A stretch of 64,000 nt of DNA from Candidatus Brocadiaceae bacterium S225 (GTDB taxonomy: Bacteria > Planctomycetota > Brocadiia > Brocadiales > Scalinduaceae), in assembly GCA_007859995.1 (NCBI GenBank), contig SMSL01000012.1:1-64000 (forward strand), in the 5' to 3' direction. Below the pieces are notes generated by a model. It did no database searches. It was not told the origin of the DNA and saw only the letters and a list, made by a program, of their open reading frames with translations. Position numbers and translations under genes: made by a program. Below are positions 43,057 through 51,870 of the stretch, one piece after another (within the stretch, counting starts at the first letter, position 1; each line of letters opens with the position of its first letter).

Positions 43057-44178
43057 ATGGCTTCAACGCCAGCTTATTATAAAAATTATTGGAAGATTAC
43101 GGCACTTGTTTTATTTGTTATAGGTGTAAGCATCTTTCACTATATGACGGGTACGACACATAAACATCATGGCCTCCATGAGATTTATAGAAGACTTTAT
43201 TATGTTCCCATTATTCTCTCTGCCTTCTGGTTCGGTTTAAAGGGTGGTCTATTCTGTGCGATAATTGTAAGTTTTTTTTACCTGCCTCATGTTTTTTATC
43301 AATGGGGTGGCAGTTTTTTCACTAATGATCTTCCAAAGACACTTGAAATTGTTCTCTATCACGTAATAGGTTTGGTAACAGGTATACTCTCACAAAGGCA
43401 GATGGATGCAAAGATGAGCCTTGAAAAGACGATTAAAGAACGTGATGAATCATATGATAAATTGAAAAAACAGGCCGAGACACTTGCTCAATCGGAAGAA
43501 CAGTTGAGACGCGCGGATCGTTTGTCCGCGTTAGGCAAACTCTCCGCCGGAATCGCCCATGAGGTCAGGAATCCTCTTGCTTCGATTAAAGGAACTGCCG
43601 AGATTCTATCAGATAAATTTAAGCCTGGGGACAAAGAATATGAGTTTGTAGAGATTCTGATAAAAGAGGTAAATCGGCTGGATGCTGTTGTTGTCGGATT
43701 TCTTGATTTTGCAAAACCCAAACCACCGGAACTGAAGTTGTCGAAGATTAATGACGTTATCCTGTCAGTGCTTAAATTGACCGAACATCAGATGGATAGA
43801 TCCAAGATTAATCTTGAGACACGTTTAAGCGATAATCTTCCATCTGTATATGTTGATCCTGAGCAGATGAAGCAGGTTTTTCTGAACCTCATTATTAATG
43901 CGGCTCAAGCTATGCCTGATGGGGGGGAGCTTGAGGTAGAATCTCATCGAAATTCTTCAGTAATTGTATGTACATTCTCTGATACGGGAATAGGAATCAG
44001 CACTGAGCAACAGAATGACTTGTTTACTCCATTCTACACCAGTAAGAAGCATGGTACGGGTTTGGGACTTGCAATCGTTTACCGGATACTAGAAGGTCAT
44101 AAGGGTGGGATTAGCTTTATAACTGAGGAAAACAAAGGAACCTGTTTCACCATAAGTCTGCCAATTGAGAAAGGTTAA
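43057..44178 (+). CDS. Membrane sensor histidine kinase
   Basis: 373 residues from ATG 43057. Three or four N-terminal helices (LVLFVIGVSIFHYMTG, YYVPIILSAFWFGLKGGLFC, IVLYHVIGLVTGILSQ) carry a His-rich loop (TTHKHHGLHE) that could bind metal. A coiled coil leads to the HisKA domain with phospho-acceptor AGIAHEVRNPL. The ATPase domain has the N box NLIINAAQAMPDGG, G1 DTGIGIS and G2 GTGLGLAIV. It pairs with the sigma-54 response regulator that starts three bases after its stop, and probably senses copper or envelope stress for the efflux operon. Confidence 0.93.
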   Translation: MASTPAYYKNYWKITALVLFVIGVSIFHYMTGTTHKHHGLHEIYRRLYYVPIILSAFWFGLKGGLFCAIIVSFFYLPHVFYQWGGSFFTNDLPKTLEIVLYHVIGLVTGILSQRQMDAKMSLEKTIKERDESYDKLKKQAETLAQSEEQLRRADRLSALGKLSAGIAHEVRNPLASIKGTAEILSDKFKPGDKEYEFVEILIKEVNRLDAVVVGFLDFAKPKPPELKLSKINDVILSVLKLTEHQMDRSKINLETRLSDNLPSVYVDPEQMKQVFLNLIINAAQAMPDGGELEVESHRNSSVIVCTFSDTGIGISTEQQNDLFTPFYTSKKHGTGLGLAIVYRILEGHKGGISFITEENKGTCFTISLPIEKG

Positions 44179-44180
44179 AA

Positions 44181-45536
44181 GTGACATCAAATAAAAAGAC
44201 AATACTGATAACAGATGATGATGAAAGTCTGAGAAGAGTCATCGAATATAACCTTAGCAATAGCGGATATAGATTACTTCTTGCGAGTAATGGTGAAGAG
44301 GCATTGGATATCTTCAAGAGTGAAGATGTGGATATCGTGATTACTGATATAAAGATGGAAAAGATGGATGGCTTAGAACTGTTGGAGAATATAAAAAGAC
44401 TTAATAGTAATGCCCTGGTAATTATGATAACTGCTTATGGCAGTGTAGAAACAGCCGTAAAGGCTATGAAACTGGGTGCGTATGACTATATTACAAAACC
44501 TTTTGACAGGGATGAGCTGCAAATTATGATAGAGAAGGGTCTGAATTTACAAAACCTTATGTCAGAAAATTTAAGGCTGAAACAGGAGCTGGCATACCGT
44601 TTTAAACTTGATAATGTTATTGGTGACAGTTCAAAGATGAAGAGTATCTTCGATCTGGTTGCACGAGTTGCCAAGAGTGATTCAAGTGTGCTTTTGCAGG
44701 GAGAGAGCGGGACCGGCAAGGAGTTAATTGCAAGGGCCATACATTTTAATAGTTTAAGGGCAAAGAAGCCTTTTGTCACAGTAAATTGTTCGGCAATACC
44801 TGAAAATTTAATGGAGAGTGAGATGTTCGGGTATGTAAAAGGTGCTTTTACCGGCGCGATTAAAGATAAATCGGGAAAGTTTGAGGCTGCAGATGGAGGG
44901 ACTATCTTCCTGGATGAGATTGGAGATATGGATAGAGACTTGCAGGTGAAATTACTCAGAGTACTTCAGGAAAAGTCTATAGACAAGGTTGGTGCGACAC
45001 AAAACAGCTTTGTGGATGTACGTGTTATTACAGCAACGAATATTTCCCTGGAAACTGCTATTAAAGAGGGTAAATTCAGAGAGGATCTGTTTTATAGAAT
45101 TAGTGTAATACCTATTCTCCTGCCTCCGTTGAGGGACAGAAAAGATGATATTCCATTACTTGCACAACATTTTTTGAGTAAACATGGTAGCGAAAATTGT
45201 AAGATGCTACCCGAAGTATTTGAGATTCTCAATCGCTATGATTGGCCGGGGAATGTAAGAGAACTGGAAAACATTATCGAAAGGGCAATTGTATTAAAGA
45301 AAAAAGAGAATGTGATTGGGGCTGAGGAGATACCTGAACACATAAGGACTAAGCAATTCTATAGTCCAATATCACTGGAAATCCCTGATGAAGGCATTAA
45401 ACTTGAGGAGGTAGAGAGGGGACTGATAATAAATGCCCTGAAAAAATCCGGACAAAATCAGACAAGGGCCGCAGAACTTTTGGGCATTACAAGGAATACT
45501 CTTATATATAGATTAGAGAAGTATAAGATTAAATAG
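44181..45536 (+). CDS. Sigma-54-dependent response regulator (NtrC/ZraR type)
   Basis: 451 residues from GTG 44181 with AAAGG upstream. Receiver domain 1-125 with phospho-acceptor in DIVITDIKMEKMDG and the K of YITKPFDRDEL. AAA+ domain with Walker A GESGTGKE, an intact GAFTGA loop (GYVKGAFTGAIKD), Walker B GGTIFLDEIGDMD and R-finger region. C-terminal Fis-type HTH (QNQTRAAELLGITRNTLIYR). All features for activating sigma-54 RNA polymerase are intact, in contrast to the AAA+ fusion at 21995. A -24/-12-like site at 36435 is a possible target. Confidence 0.96.
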   Translation: MTSNKKTILITDDDESLRRVIEYNLSNSGYRLLLASNGEEALDIFKSEDVDIVITDIKMEKMDGLELLENIKRLNSNALVIMITAYGSVETAVKAMKLGAYDYITKPFDRDELQIMIEKGLNLQNLMSENLRLKQELAYRFKLDNVIGDSSKMKSIFDLVARVAKSDSSVLLQGESGTGKELIARAIHFNSLRAKKPFVTVNCSAIPENLMESEMFGYVKGAFTGAIKDKSGKFEAADGGTIFLDEIGDMDRDLQVKLLRVLQEKSIDKVGATQNSFVDVRVITATNISLETAIKEGKFREDLFYRISVIPILLPPLRDRKDDIPLLAQHFLSKHGSENCKMLPEVFEILNRYDWPGNVRELENIIERAIVLKKKENVIGAEEIPEHIRTKQFYSPISLEIPDEGIKLEEVERGLIINALKKSGQNQTRAAELLGITRNTLIYRLEKYKIK

Positions 45537-45647
45537 TAAATAACTCTTTTTTATCTGAATGGTTTGGTCATTTAGATCTGTTTCGGATTTCGTACTTCGG
45601 TTTTCGAGTTTTTTGGTTTAGTACTTTTTTTGAAAATGAGGTGAACA

Positions 45648-46985
45648 ATGGATTTAAAAAATATTAAAAACGGATTATATTTTTTCTCTAAATTGTTGTT
45701 AACGGGGTTATTTATTGTTGCGACATTTAGTGGAATTACAATAGCAGAAGATCGGGATGACATTTTGAGAATAAGGTGGGTTATAGACGAAGCATTAAGA
45801 TCAAATCCTGAACTTAATTCAGCAAGACTGAATTGGGACGCGTCAAAAGAAAGGGTACCGCAGGTCAGCGCTTTAGACGATCCTGATTTAGGATTCACCT
45901 ATTATGGTGAGCAAACACAAACACGTGTGGGAGAGGTGCAGGCGGGTTTTATGGCATCGCAGAAGATACCGTTCTTTGGCAAACTCAGGTTAAGGGGAGA
46001 AATTGCTGAGAATGAGGCAAATGCCATTGGGGAAAGATATAGAGCACTGGAAAGAGACATTGTCGCAAAGGCAAAATCGGCATTTTATGAATTGTATTGG
46101 GTGCATAAGTCAATACGTATAAACGAGGAAAACAGAGAACTTTTACAAAGGTTTGTAAAGATTGCAGAGATAAAATATGCATCGGGAAAAGCTACTCAGC
46201 AGGATGTCCTGAAGGCACAGGTAGAGCTTTCCGATATAATGAACGAATTAATCACTCTGGAGCAGTTAAAAGAGACTGCGATAGCAAGAATAAATACCTT
46301 ATTAAATAAACATCCCGAAACACCACTTGGTATTCCGGAAGAGGTTGACATTACTGAATTTGATGTTCCAATTGCGGAACTCTATAAAGAGGCAAAGAAG
46401 ATCAGCCCGGAAATCGAAACTTTTAAATACAGGATAGAAAGAGACAAAGCCGCTTACAAACTTTCAAAAAAACAGTACTACCCTGATTTTACGTTAGGAT
46501 TTAATTATAATCTGGTTAATGACTTACCATCGAGCGTAATGATGTCACCGGTTGGAGAGAGCAGGGATTCGTATACAGGAACATTGAGCATCAACGTACC
46601 AATCTTTCAGAAAAGGAAATATGACGCAGGCGTAAGAGAGGCGAATGCCAGGCTCAAATCAAGTGAAAAGGCGTATAGAAACATGGAAAATAAAACCCTG
46701 TTCGAGGTGAAAGACTTTCATTTCAGGACACAGACAGCAGAAAGATTGGTCAAGCTTTACAGGGGAAGTATTATTCCTCTGGCAGAACAGTCACTTAAGG
46801 CCGCAGAGATCGGCTATCAGGCTGGCAGGGTAGATTTCCTGAACCTTATTGACAGCCAGAGAGTGCTGCTCAATTTTAACCTTGCATATTACAGGGCTAT
46901 TGCTGATTTTGGCACAAACTTTTCAGAGTTGGAAAGAGTAGTAGGTGTAGAATTATCCAAAAAACCACAATCCAAAAAACCATAG
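45648..46985 (+). CDS. TolC-family outer-membrane efflux protein
   Basis: 445 residues, signal peptide LLLTGLFIVATFSGITIAED. Two OEP repeats: ALRSNPELNSARLNWDASKE, YASGKATQQDVLKAQVELSD, then YKEAKKISPEIETFKYRIER, YQAGRVDFLNLIDSQRVLLN. It lies 110 bases downstream of the response regulator, last in the CusB-CusA-kinase-regulator-TolC series, and completes the tripartite pump. RBS AATGAGGTGA. The order, with regulators between pump and channel genes, is atypical. Confidence 0.92.
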   Translation: MDLKNIKNGLYFFSKLLLTGLFIVATFSGITIAEDRDDILRIRWVIDEALRSNPELNSARLNWDASKERVPQVSALDDPDLGFTYYGEQTQTRVGEVQAGFMASQKIPFFGKLRLRGEIAENEANAIGERYRALERDIVAKAKSAFYELYWVHKSIRINEENRELLQRFVKIAEIKYASGKATQQDVLKAQVELSDIMNELITLEQLKETAIARINTLLNKHPETPLGIPEEVDITEFDVPIAELYKEAKKISPEIETFKYRIERDKAAYKLSKKQYYPDFTLGFNYNLVNDLPSSVMMSPVGESRDSYTGTLSINVPIFQKRKYDAGVREANARLKSSEKAYRNMENKTLFEVKDFHFRTQTAERLVKLYRGSIIPLAEQSLKAAEIGYQAGRVDFLNLIDSQRVLLNFNLAYYRAIADFGTNFSELERVVGVELSKKPQSKKP

Positions 46986-47088
46986 TGTCGCGTAGTTCTG
47001 AAATGTATTTTTTATGTAATAACCTTCTTGAAGTAAATATTACAAAGCTTGATATTTGTATCCATAATATTTCTTTTATAGTACACGC

Positions 47089-48516
47089 TTGTTTGCTGAC
47101 TTAGAGCATGATTTGTTCTTCCTGAGGGATATTTTAAGCACTAGAGAATATGTAAACAGTAATTATGAATCTATAAATTATAGAAGTGAAGTTGAAAAGC
47201 TACTTTACGAGTTCGCTAAAGTTTGTAAACATTATTATCAAATTAGTATTATAGATTCTTCCGGATCAGAAGTAATTGGAATAGATAATAGACTTGATAA
47301 CGCTCCTGTTATTACCCCTAAAACACAATTACAAAATAGGAAGAACAAGGACTATTTCCAGGAAGCCATAAAGCTGGATAACAATCAGGTTTATGTATCA
47401 CCAATACACTCAGGAAGTAGGCGGGAAGAGATAGCTGAACAGAACTTTCCCATAATAGAGTTCGCTATACCTTTGTTGAACTCTAAAAACGAAAGAAAAG
47501 GGATTCTGGTTCTGAATATGTATTTAACAAGGCTTCTTAAGATTTTACCTGAAAATATGGTTATTCAGACTGAAGATGGAAATTTAATCTCGTTAAGACA
47601 GGACGGATCTATTAACTTCAATAAGTCTCATTATGATTTTAGCGGCAGTTCCGGTTGGATAGATATTTCAAATGATAAAACTATTCACTATTCCAATGTG
47701 GAATTCTTTTCCGGTCAGGAATTTGCCTTGGCAATTTTTCACAAGCACCCTATGTTGAAGGCGCTGTTACAAAGATTGGTAGCGGTGTCCATAATACTTC
47801 TTGCCTTGTTTCTATGTCTAATATTGATTATTTGGTACCTGAATTTCTTGAGATTCAGAGAGTTGATAGGCGCGCAAAGGGCCATCATTTTTTCTCTCGC
47901 AAAGCTTGCTGAATATAGGGACAGTGGAACAGGTGATCATTTGGAAAGAACAAGGGACTATTCAATAATATTGGCGAAGCAATTGCGCAAGAACAGGAAA
48001 TACAAAAGAATTATAACCGATGAATTTATTGAAGACCTTTACGACGCTGCCCCTCTGCATGATATAGGTAAAGTAGGAATACGAGATTCCATTTTATTGA
48101 AAGAATCAAAACTGACTGAAGAAGAATATGAAAAAATGAAGGGACACGTTCAGATGGGGGGAAATTTACTTCAGGATGCTATTGATATATTTAAACTTAA
48201 ACAACCATTTCTTGTTATGGGTAAAAACATTTGTGCATATCACCATGAAAAATATAATGGTAAGGGATATCCGGATGGTTTAAAGGGAGAGGAAATCCCT
48301 CTGGAGGCGAGAATTTTTGCGCTGTGTGACGCGTATGATGCAATTAGAGCACAAAGATCTTATAAAGGTAAGCTGCCACATGACGAGACAGTAAGGAGGA
48401 TAAATTCTGATAGAGGAGAACACTTTGAACCGGATATTGTTGATGCTTTTTTGGAATGTGAAAATGAGTTTGCCATAGAATGGGTAGCACTTGGTAGGAA
48501 CCTTCTAAATGGATAA
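47089..48516 (+). CDS. HD-GYP cyclic-di-GMP phosphodiesterase with Cache-like sensor, N-terminally truncated
   Basis: 475 codons from TTG 47089; in-frame stop just upstream and no ATG or good RBS. Residues 1-230 resemble a periplasmic dCache domain (SIIDSSGSEVIGIDNRLDNA, NKDYFQEAIKLDNNQVYVSP), but the first membrane helix that should precede it is missing. The helix at about 232-252 (AVSIILLALFLCLILIIWYL) is present. The HD-GYP domain is complete: APLHDIGKVGIRDSIL, CAYHHEKYNGKGYPDGLKGE, EARIFALCDAYDAI. It would hydrolyse c-di-GMP, tying into the riboswitch locus. It may be a decaying gene or start from an unusual codon. Confidence 0.75.
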   Translation: MFADLEHDLFFLRDILSTREYVNSNYESINYRSEVEKLLYEFAKVCKHYYQISIIDSSGSEVIGIDNRLDNAPVITPKTQLQNRKNKDYFQEAIKLDNNQVYVSPIHSGSRREEIAEQNFPIIEFAIPLLNSKNERKGILVLNMYLTRLLKILPENMVIQTEDGNLISLRQDGSINFNKSHYDFSGSSGWIDISNDKTIHYSNVEFFSGQEFALAIFHKHPMLKALLQRLVAVSIILLALFLCLILIIWYLNFLRFRELIGAQRAIIFSLAKLAEYRDSGTGDHLERTRDYSIILAKQLRKNRKYKRIITDEFIEDLYDAAPLHDIGKVGIRDSILLKESKLTEEEYEKMKGHVQMGGNLLQDAIDIFKLKQPFLVMGKNICAYHHEKYNGKGYPDGLKGEEIPLEARIFALCDAYDAIRAQRSYKGKLPHDETVRRINSDRGEHFEPDIVDAFLECENEFAIEWVALGRNLLNG

Positions 48517-48567
48517 TCTACCTATTTGTGGAATTTATTTTATACAATTTGTACAATGAGGTTTGCC

Positions 48568-49044
48568 ATGAAAAAAATATTATTTAATATCATGTTGTGT
48601 GTTTTCTTAGCAACAGTTGCAGGATGTGTCTATGGCCCTCCAATAAAAGTAACAGTACCCGATCTTGTTGATATGCCTTCTTTGTATAGAAACAAGAAGG
48701 TAGAGATTTCAGGATATGTCGTAAGAAATGAGTATTCCGGTGACAGGTTTGTAAACTGGCAATTGATTATGGAAGAAAACGGGAAGCGTATTTATTGTTA
48801 TGAGGACGGTGACAACCCGGATATTATCACTAAATGTTTGAATCTGGCTGAAGAAGCAAGGAAAAATAATGAAAAGGTAATTGTTACGGGATGATTACGT
48901 GTAGGCGGATACCGTGAGATAATCAGTGGTACTATTTTAGAAATAGATACTTTTGAGTATAAAGGTTACAAAATTGATACAGATTTTGGAGAATTTGGTA
49001 TATGGTGTAATACTCACAATGCTTACGATTTTTGTGATTATTAA
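48568..49044 (+). pseudogene. OB-like lipoprotein interrupted by an in-frame TGA
   Basis: From ATG 48568 a lipoprotein signal (MLCVFLATVAGC, lipobox VAGC) leads to LYRNKKVEISGYVVRNEYSG and NNEKVIVTG, then TGA at 48892-48894. The same frame continues with LRVGGYREIISGTILEIDTF EYKG and ends at 49044. The continuation fits the last strands of an OB-like domain, so the stop looks like a nonsense mutation, probably of a CGA Arg codon (VTG-R-LRVGG). The 108-residue truncated product would lack the final strands and a Cys-containing tail. Confidence 0.6.
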
Positions 49045-49383
49045 GTTAATATTAATAAATTATGGTTGGCTTTCTTACAGCGCATCGGCTTAAATCCGCC
49101 GATTAATTGTACCTGCGACTTCTTTCATGCTCAAAAACAACTATGGATAATAATAGCTAAATCCATGTGTGGAGATATGTTGGGCGATTCTTTGATATTT
49201 TATATATTTTTAGCATCATAGTTGATGAATTAAACAAACTTAATTAATACCCACTTCAACGATGAATATATTTCATGTGCTTATAACAAGTTTAAAAACC
49301 TTGAACATTATCTTTAATGAAGCAAGACGCGTGTCTAAATAATTTATCTTATTTTTAAGCTTTTTTATGAAAGGTGAAAAAAA
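49045..49383. other. Intergenic, no gene seen
   Basis: About 340 AT-rich bases between the broken lipoprotein and the Cys-rich protein. I find no convincing ORF, repeat or strong hairpin. A promoter for the downstream gene is expected but not clear. Confidence 0.4.
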
Positions 49384-49887
49384 ATGTTGAAAAAAAATTT
49401 TATGGGAAGGGTTGTCTTTGCAGTTGTATTTGTTAGTTTAACGATGCTGCTGAGTAATCTTACTTATGCCCAGAAAGAGCCAAAGGGGTCAGCTCTTCCT
49501 GAAACCCAGGCCTACAATCCGCCAGTATGCCCTACTTGTAAAAGCAAGGTTGCAACCCGTACTAAAGGAAAGGTGACTGCACCAATTGTAATGCATTGCC
49601 CGGATTGTAAAAAAGAAAGAACGGAGGCGGGAGTTGCTCATTGTGATAAGTGTGAAAAAGATTTCCTGATATGCGTAGAGTGCCTGAAAGTTTCAAAACC
49701 TGTAGCAACTAGGTGCCCGAAATGCAAAAAGGTACTTGCAAGACGTATCAAAGGGAAAATAGAGTCGCCTGTAAAGTGGAAGATGAAGTGCCCGGATTGC
49801 AAGAAAAAACCTGGTGAATGGCTCATTCATCATTGCGACGAATGTGATGCAGACTTCCTGGCATGCCCACTTTGCGAAAAGAAATAG
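49384..49887 (+). CDS. Exported Cys-rich protein with eight CxxC motifs
   Basis: 167 residues. Signal peptide VVFAVVFVSLTMLLSNLTYA with cleavage near AQKEP. The mature part has eight CxxC pairs: CPTC, CPDC, CDKC, CVEC, CPKC, CPDC, CDEC, CPLC. They form two similar halves with CPxCK.KVATRTKGKV...APIVMHCPDCKK and CPKCKKVLARRIKGKI...MKCPDCKK, each followed by HCDxCxxDFLxC. That spacing suggests four zinc-ribbon-like sites or redox-active clusters outside the cytoplasm, which is unusual. Family not recognised; metal binding is inferred. Confidence 0.75.
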   Translation: MLKKNFMGRVVFAVVFVSLTMLLSNLTYAQKEPKGSALPETQAYNPPVCPTCKSKVATRTKGKVTAPIVMHCPDCKKERTEAGVAHCDKCEKDFLICVECLKVSKPVATRCPKCKKVLARRIKGKIESPVKWKMKCPDCKKKPGEWLIHHCDECDADFLACPLCEKK

Positions 49888-50104
49888 GGGAAGTTATAAA
49901 AAATTAGGGTTGGAATGGAGCTCAAGCTTTATTCCAGCTTTTCTAACAGGCGAAGGCTTGCGCTTTTTAACAAATCAATAAAGAGATACCATACCAACTG
50001 AAAACATCAACACGCTTCTTTGTAATACTTAAGATAAGACATTTAGGTGCAATCCATTTGTGAAAATTGTATTTCTATCTATAGTATGGTTACACCAGTT
50101 CACG

Positions 50105-50333
50105 ATGTTTACGACTAACAAATTTTTAAATCTTGGTTATGTCTCTATGATTGTCATAGTCCTTGGATTAGTAATCAGTGCATCTTATGTTAATACGGCA
50201 CAAGCTTTGAGGAGAATGCTACGGTTTGACCATACGTTTTGCAGCAATATCCACTGCGCTTTTAGCATTGAGCCTAATAGCCGCAGTAGTGTATAATAAC
50301 GGGCTATTATCAATCAGAAAAAGTGTTAAATGA
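50105..50333 (+). pseudogene. Frameshifted short membrane-protein relic
   Basis: ATG 50105 opens FLNLGYVSMIVIVLGLVISA SYVNTAQALRRMLR. The adjacent frame then gives LTIRFAAISTALLALSLIAA VVYNNGLLSIRKSVK to a stop at 50331-50333. Two hydrophobic segments in neighbouring frames suggest a small broken gene, but chance hydrophobicity is possible. It opens a zone of gene fragments. Confidence 0.25.
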
Positions 50334-50383
50334 GAGATAAAACCGGGAGTAATACCAATTTGTTGTAAACAAATCTAGCGGTT

Positions 50384-50563
50384 GTGTATATATGGATTTA
50401 CCATCAGGATGTTCCTGTCGGAGTTTGTCGGCAATGTGGGGAAAAATATCTTGTTGGAAAAGTATCAAAAGAAATAGAACGTAGAATACAAGCAAAGAAT
50501 CAATGGGAGAAAGCCGATGAAACAAGAGCAAGTAAAAGAGCATTTTGCCAAGCAAGCGGATGA
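50384..50563 (+). pseudogene. YgiT-type zinc-finger fragment (MqsA-like antitoxin N-terminal domain remnant)
   Basis: The frame ending at 50563 reads HQDVPVGVCRQCGEKYLVGK VSKEIERRI. This is the second half of the small YgiT-type zinc finger found in toxin-antitoxin gene pairs (DVP.GVC.QCGE.Y). The first CxxC and the start are missing, and the tail runs into unrelated sequence. Confidence 0.45.
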
Positions 50564-50714
50564 ATATGAAGAATTAATGGTAAAACTCGTTCCTCAATAC
50601 CTTGAGCAAAATCAAATTATTTACAGCTTGCTTCCAAATGAAGATAAGAATTACCGAGTTCTGGACTTGGGATGTGGAAATGGAATTCTTTCTAAATGTG
50701 TTATCTCCTTATAA
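50517..50714 (+). pseudogene. Class I SAM methyltransferase, N-terminal fragment
   Basis: 65 codons: MKQEQVKEHFAKQADEYEEL then YRVLDLGCGNGILSK, the SAM-binding motif I of UbiE/arsenite-type methyltransferases. Translation stops just after motif I, so the remaining 130 or more residues are absent. It overlaps the end of the zinc-finger fragment. Confidence 0.6.
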
Positions 50715-50736
50715 CATTCATATTAAATATTAAAAC

Positions 50737-50865
50737 ATGAAACCTCCGGAAAGTTCAAATACAAATTTTGATGATCTCATTCAGGAGATCAAATCTGAAG
50801 AGGTAGAGGGAGCAGAGGAGGAGATATGGAAGAAGGAAGGTATCAGCGGCACACATAGAGTTTGA
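50737..50865 (+). pseudogene. Decayed copy of the V-ATPase subunit E gene 5' end
   Basis: 42 codons, MKPPESSNTNFDDLIQEIKS EEVEGAEEEIWKKEGISG. They align with MKSEENSQTNLNDLIQKIKS of subunit E (51871) and, after an internal deletion, with its AEESIKKKESIS segment. The two copies flank the VapBC pair, so a duplication probably accompanied insertion of that pair. Confidence 0.6.
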
Positions 50866-50978
50866 ATTCAGTGTGGCCTATTTGCTTACTAAACTTAGTC
50901 TTACACCAATGTTTTCCTTGATTATTGAGAGTGGAACGAATATTCTAAATCGAATGGAAAAATAAGAAATGAGGTGAA

Positions 50979-51215
50979 ATGATGATCAACAAAGAACAAA
51001 TAAAAGCAGAAATCGACAATATAAAGGATGAACATTTGGTAATTTTATACAGAATAATCAAAGCTCTTGAGGTTCCAGTAGAAGGGCATGTAAAGCAATT
51101 CAGCGAACAATCAGAATGGCATGAATTTATCCAGGAAACCTATGGCTGTTTATCAGATGCACCAATTGAACGTGGCGACCAGGGAGTATATGAAGTCCGT
51201 GAGGAAATTAAATGA
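50979..51215 (+). CDS. Antitoxin of the VapBC-type pair
   Basis: 78 residues: MMINKEQIKAEIDNIKDEHL, then ILYRIIKALEVPVEGHVKQF and a flexible C-terminus rich in acidic residues (DAPIERGDQGVYEVREEIK). This fits small antitoxins of PIN-toxin operons with an N-terminal helical or DNA-binding part and a C-terminal toxin-wrapping tail. Its stop overlaps the toxin start (ATGA), so synthesis is coupled. It probably autoregulates. Confidence 0.75.
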   Translation: MMINKEQIKAEIDNIKDEHLVILYRIIKALEVPVEGHVKQFSEQSEWHEFIQETYGCLSDAPIERGDQGVYEVREEIK

Positions 51216-51625
51216 CGTATTTACTGGACACGAATACTTGTATAAATTATCTCAATGGGACGTCAGAGAAAATTCGGAATAATTTAAGATCAAAACAGGC
51301 TGAAGAAATTAACATATGCTCTGTAGTAAAAGGAGAATTATTCTATGGCGCTCTAAAAAGTGCTAAACCGGAAAAGAATTTAGACAAGGTTCGTAAATTT
51401 TTAGATAGTTTTCAGTCCTTGCCCTTTGATGATACCGCTGCAGAAAGATATGGAGAAATTCGAGTTAAGCTAGAGAAAACTGGAACTCCAATTGGCCCTA
51501 ATGATTTATTCATTGCTGCAATCGCCGTTTCCAACAACAAGACATTGGTAACAAACAATACACGTGAGTTTCGCAGAGTAGAAGGAATAAAACTAGAAGA
51601 TTGGGAAGAAAAAGATACTTCCTAA
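51212..51625 (+). CDS. vapC: VapC-family PIN-domain ribonuclease toxin
   Basis: 137 residues. PIN signature: first acidic residue in MTYLLDTNTCINYLNG, Glu in VVKGELFYGALKS, Asp in IGPNDLFIAAIAVSNN, and TNNTREFRRVEGIKLEDW at the end. All four catalytic acidic positions are present, so it should be an active endoribonuclease, usually targeting tRNA or rRNA. It forms a four-base-overlapping operon with its antitoxin and sits among gene fragments upstream of the V-ATPase operon. Confidence 0.92.
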   Translation: MTYLLDTNTCINYLNGTSEKIRNNLRSKQAEEINICSVVKGELFYGALKSAKPEKNLDKVRKFLDSFQSLPFDDTAAERYGEIRVKLEKTGTPIGPNDLFIAAIAVSNNKTLVTNNTREFRRVEGIKLEDWEEKDTS

Positions 51626-51870
51626 GTTGTGGCAATAGAAGTTTCAGAAATATCTGTCTGCACAGGCCATGCCATAACGAATGATGCTAACCATCACTAT
51701 ATGGTTTAATATTTATTGAGGCTGCCGCTCCAATCCTCTTTTGCTAACGTTACATACAGGTGGTGCTTGCTTATGAGTAGCGTTGTACATAACTACTTAT
51801 AATGCAATAAGACATATCCTTGTCATTCTGAACGAAGTGAAGAATCTAACTCTTTTGAATTAATTAAAAA

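Noticed and set aside
48892..48894. TGA as a selenocysteine codon
   Set aside because: The position fits a mutated Arg codon in an OB-like strand, with no redox motif and no obvious SECIS-like hairpin right after it.
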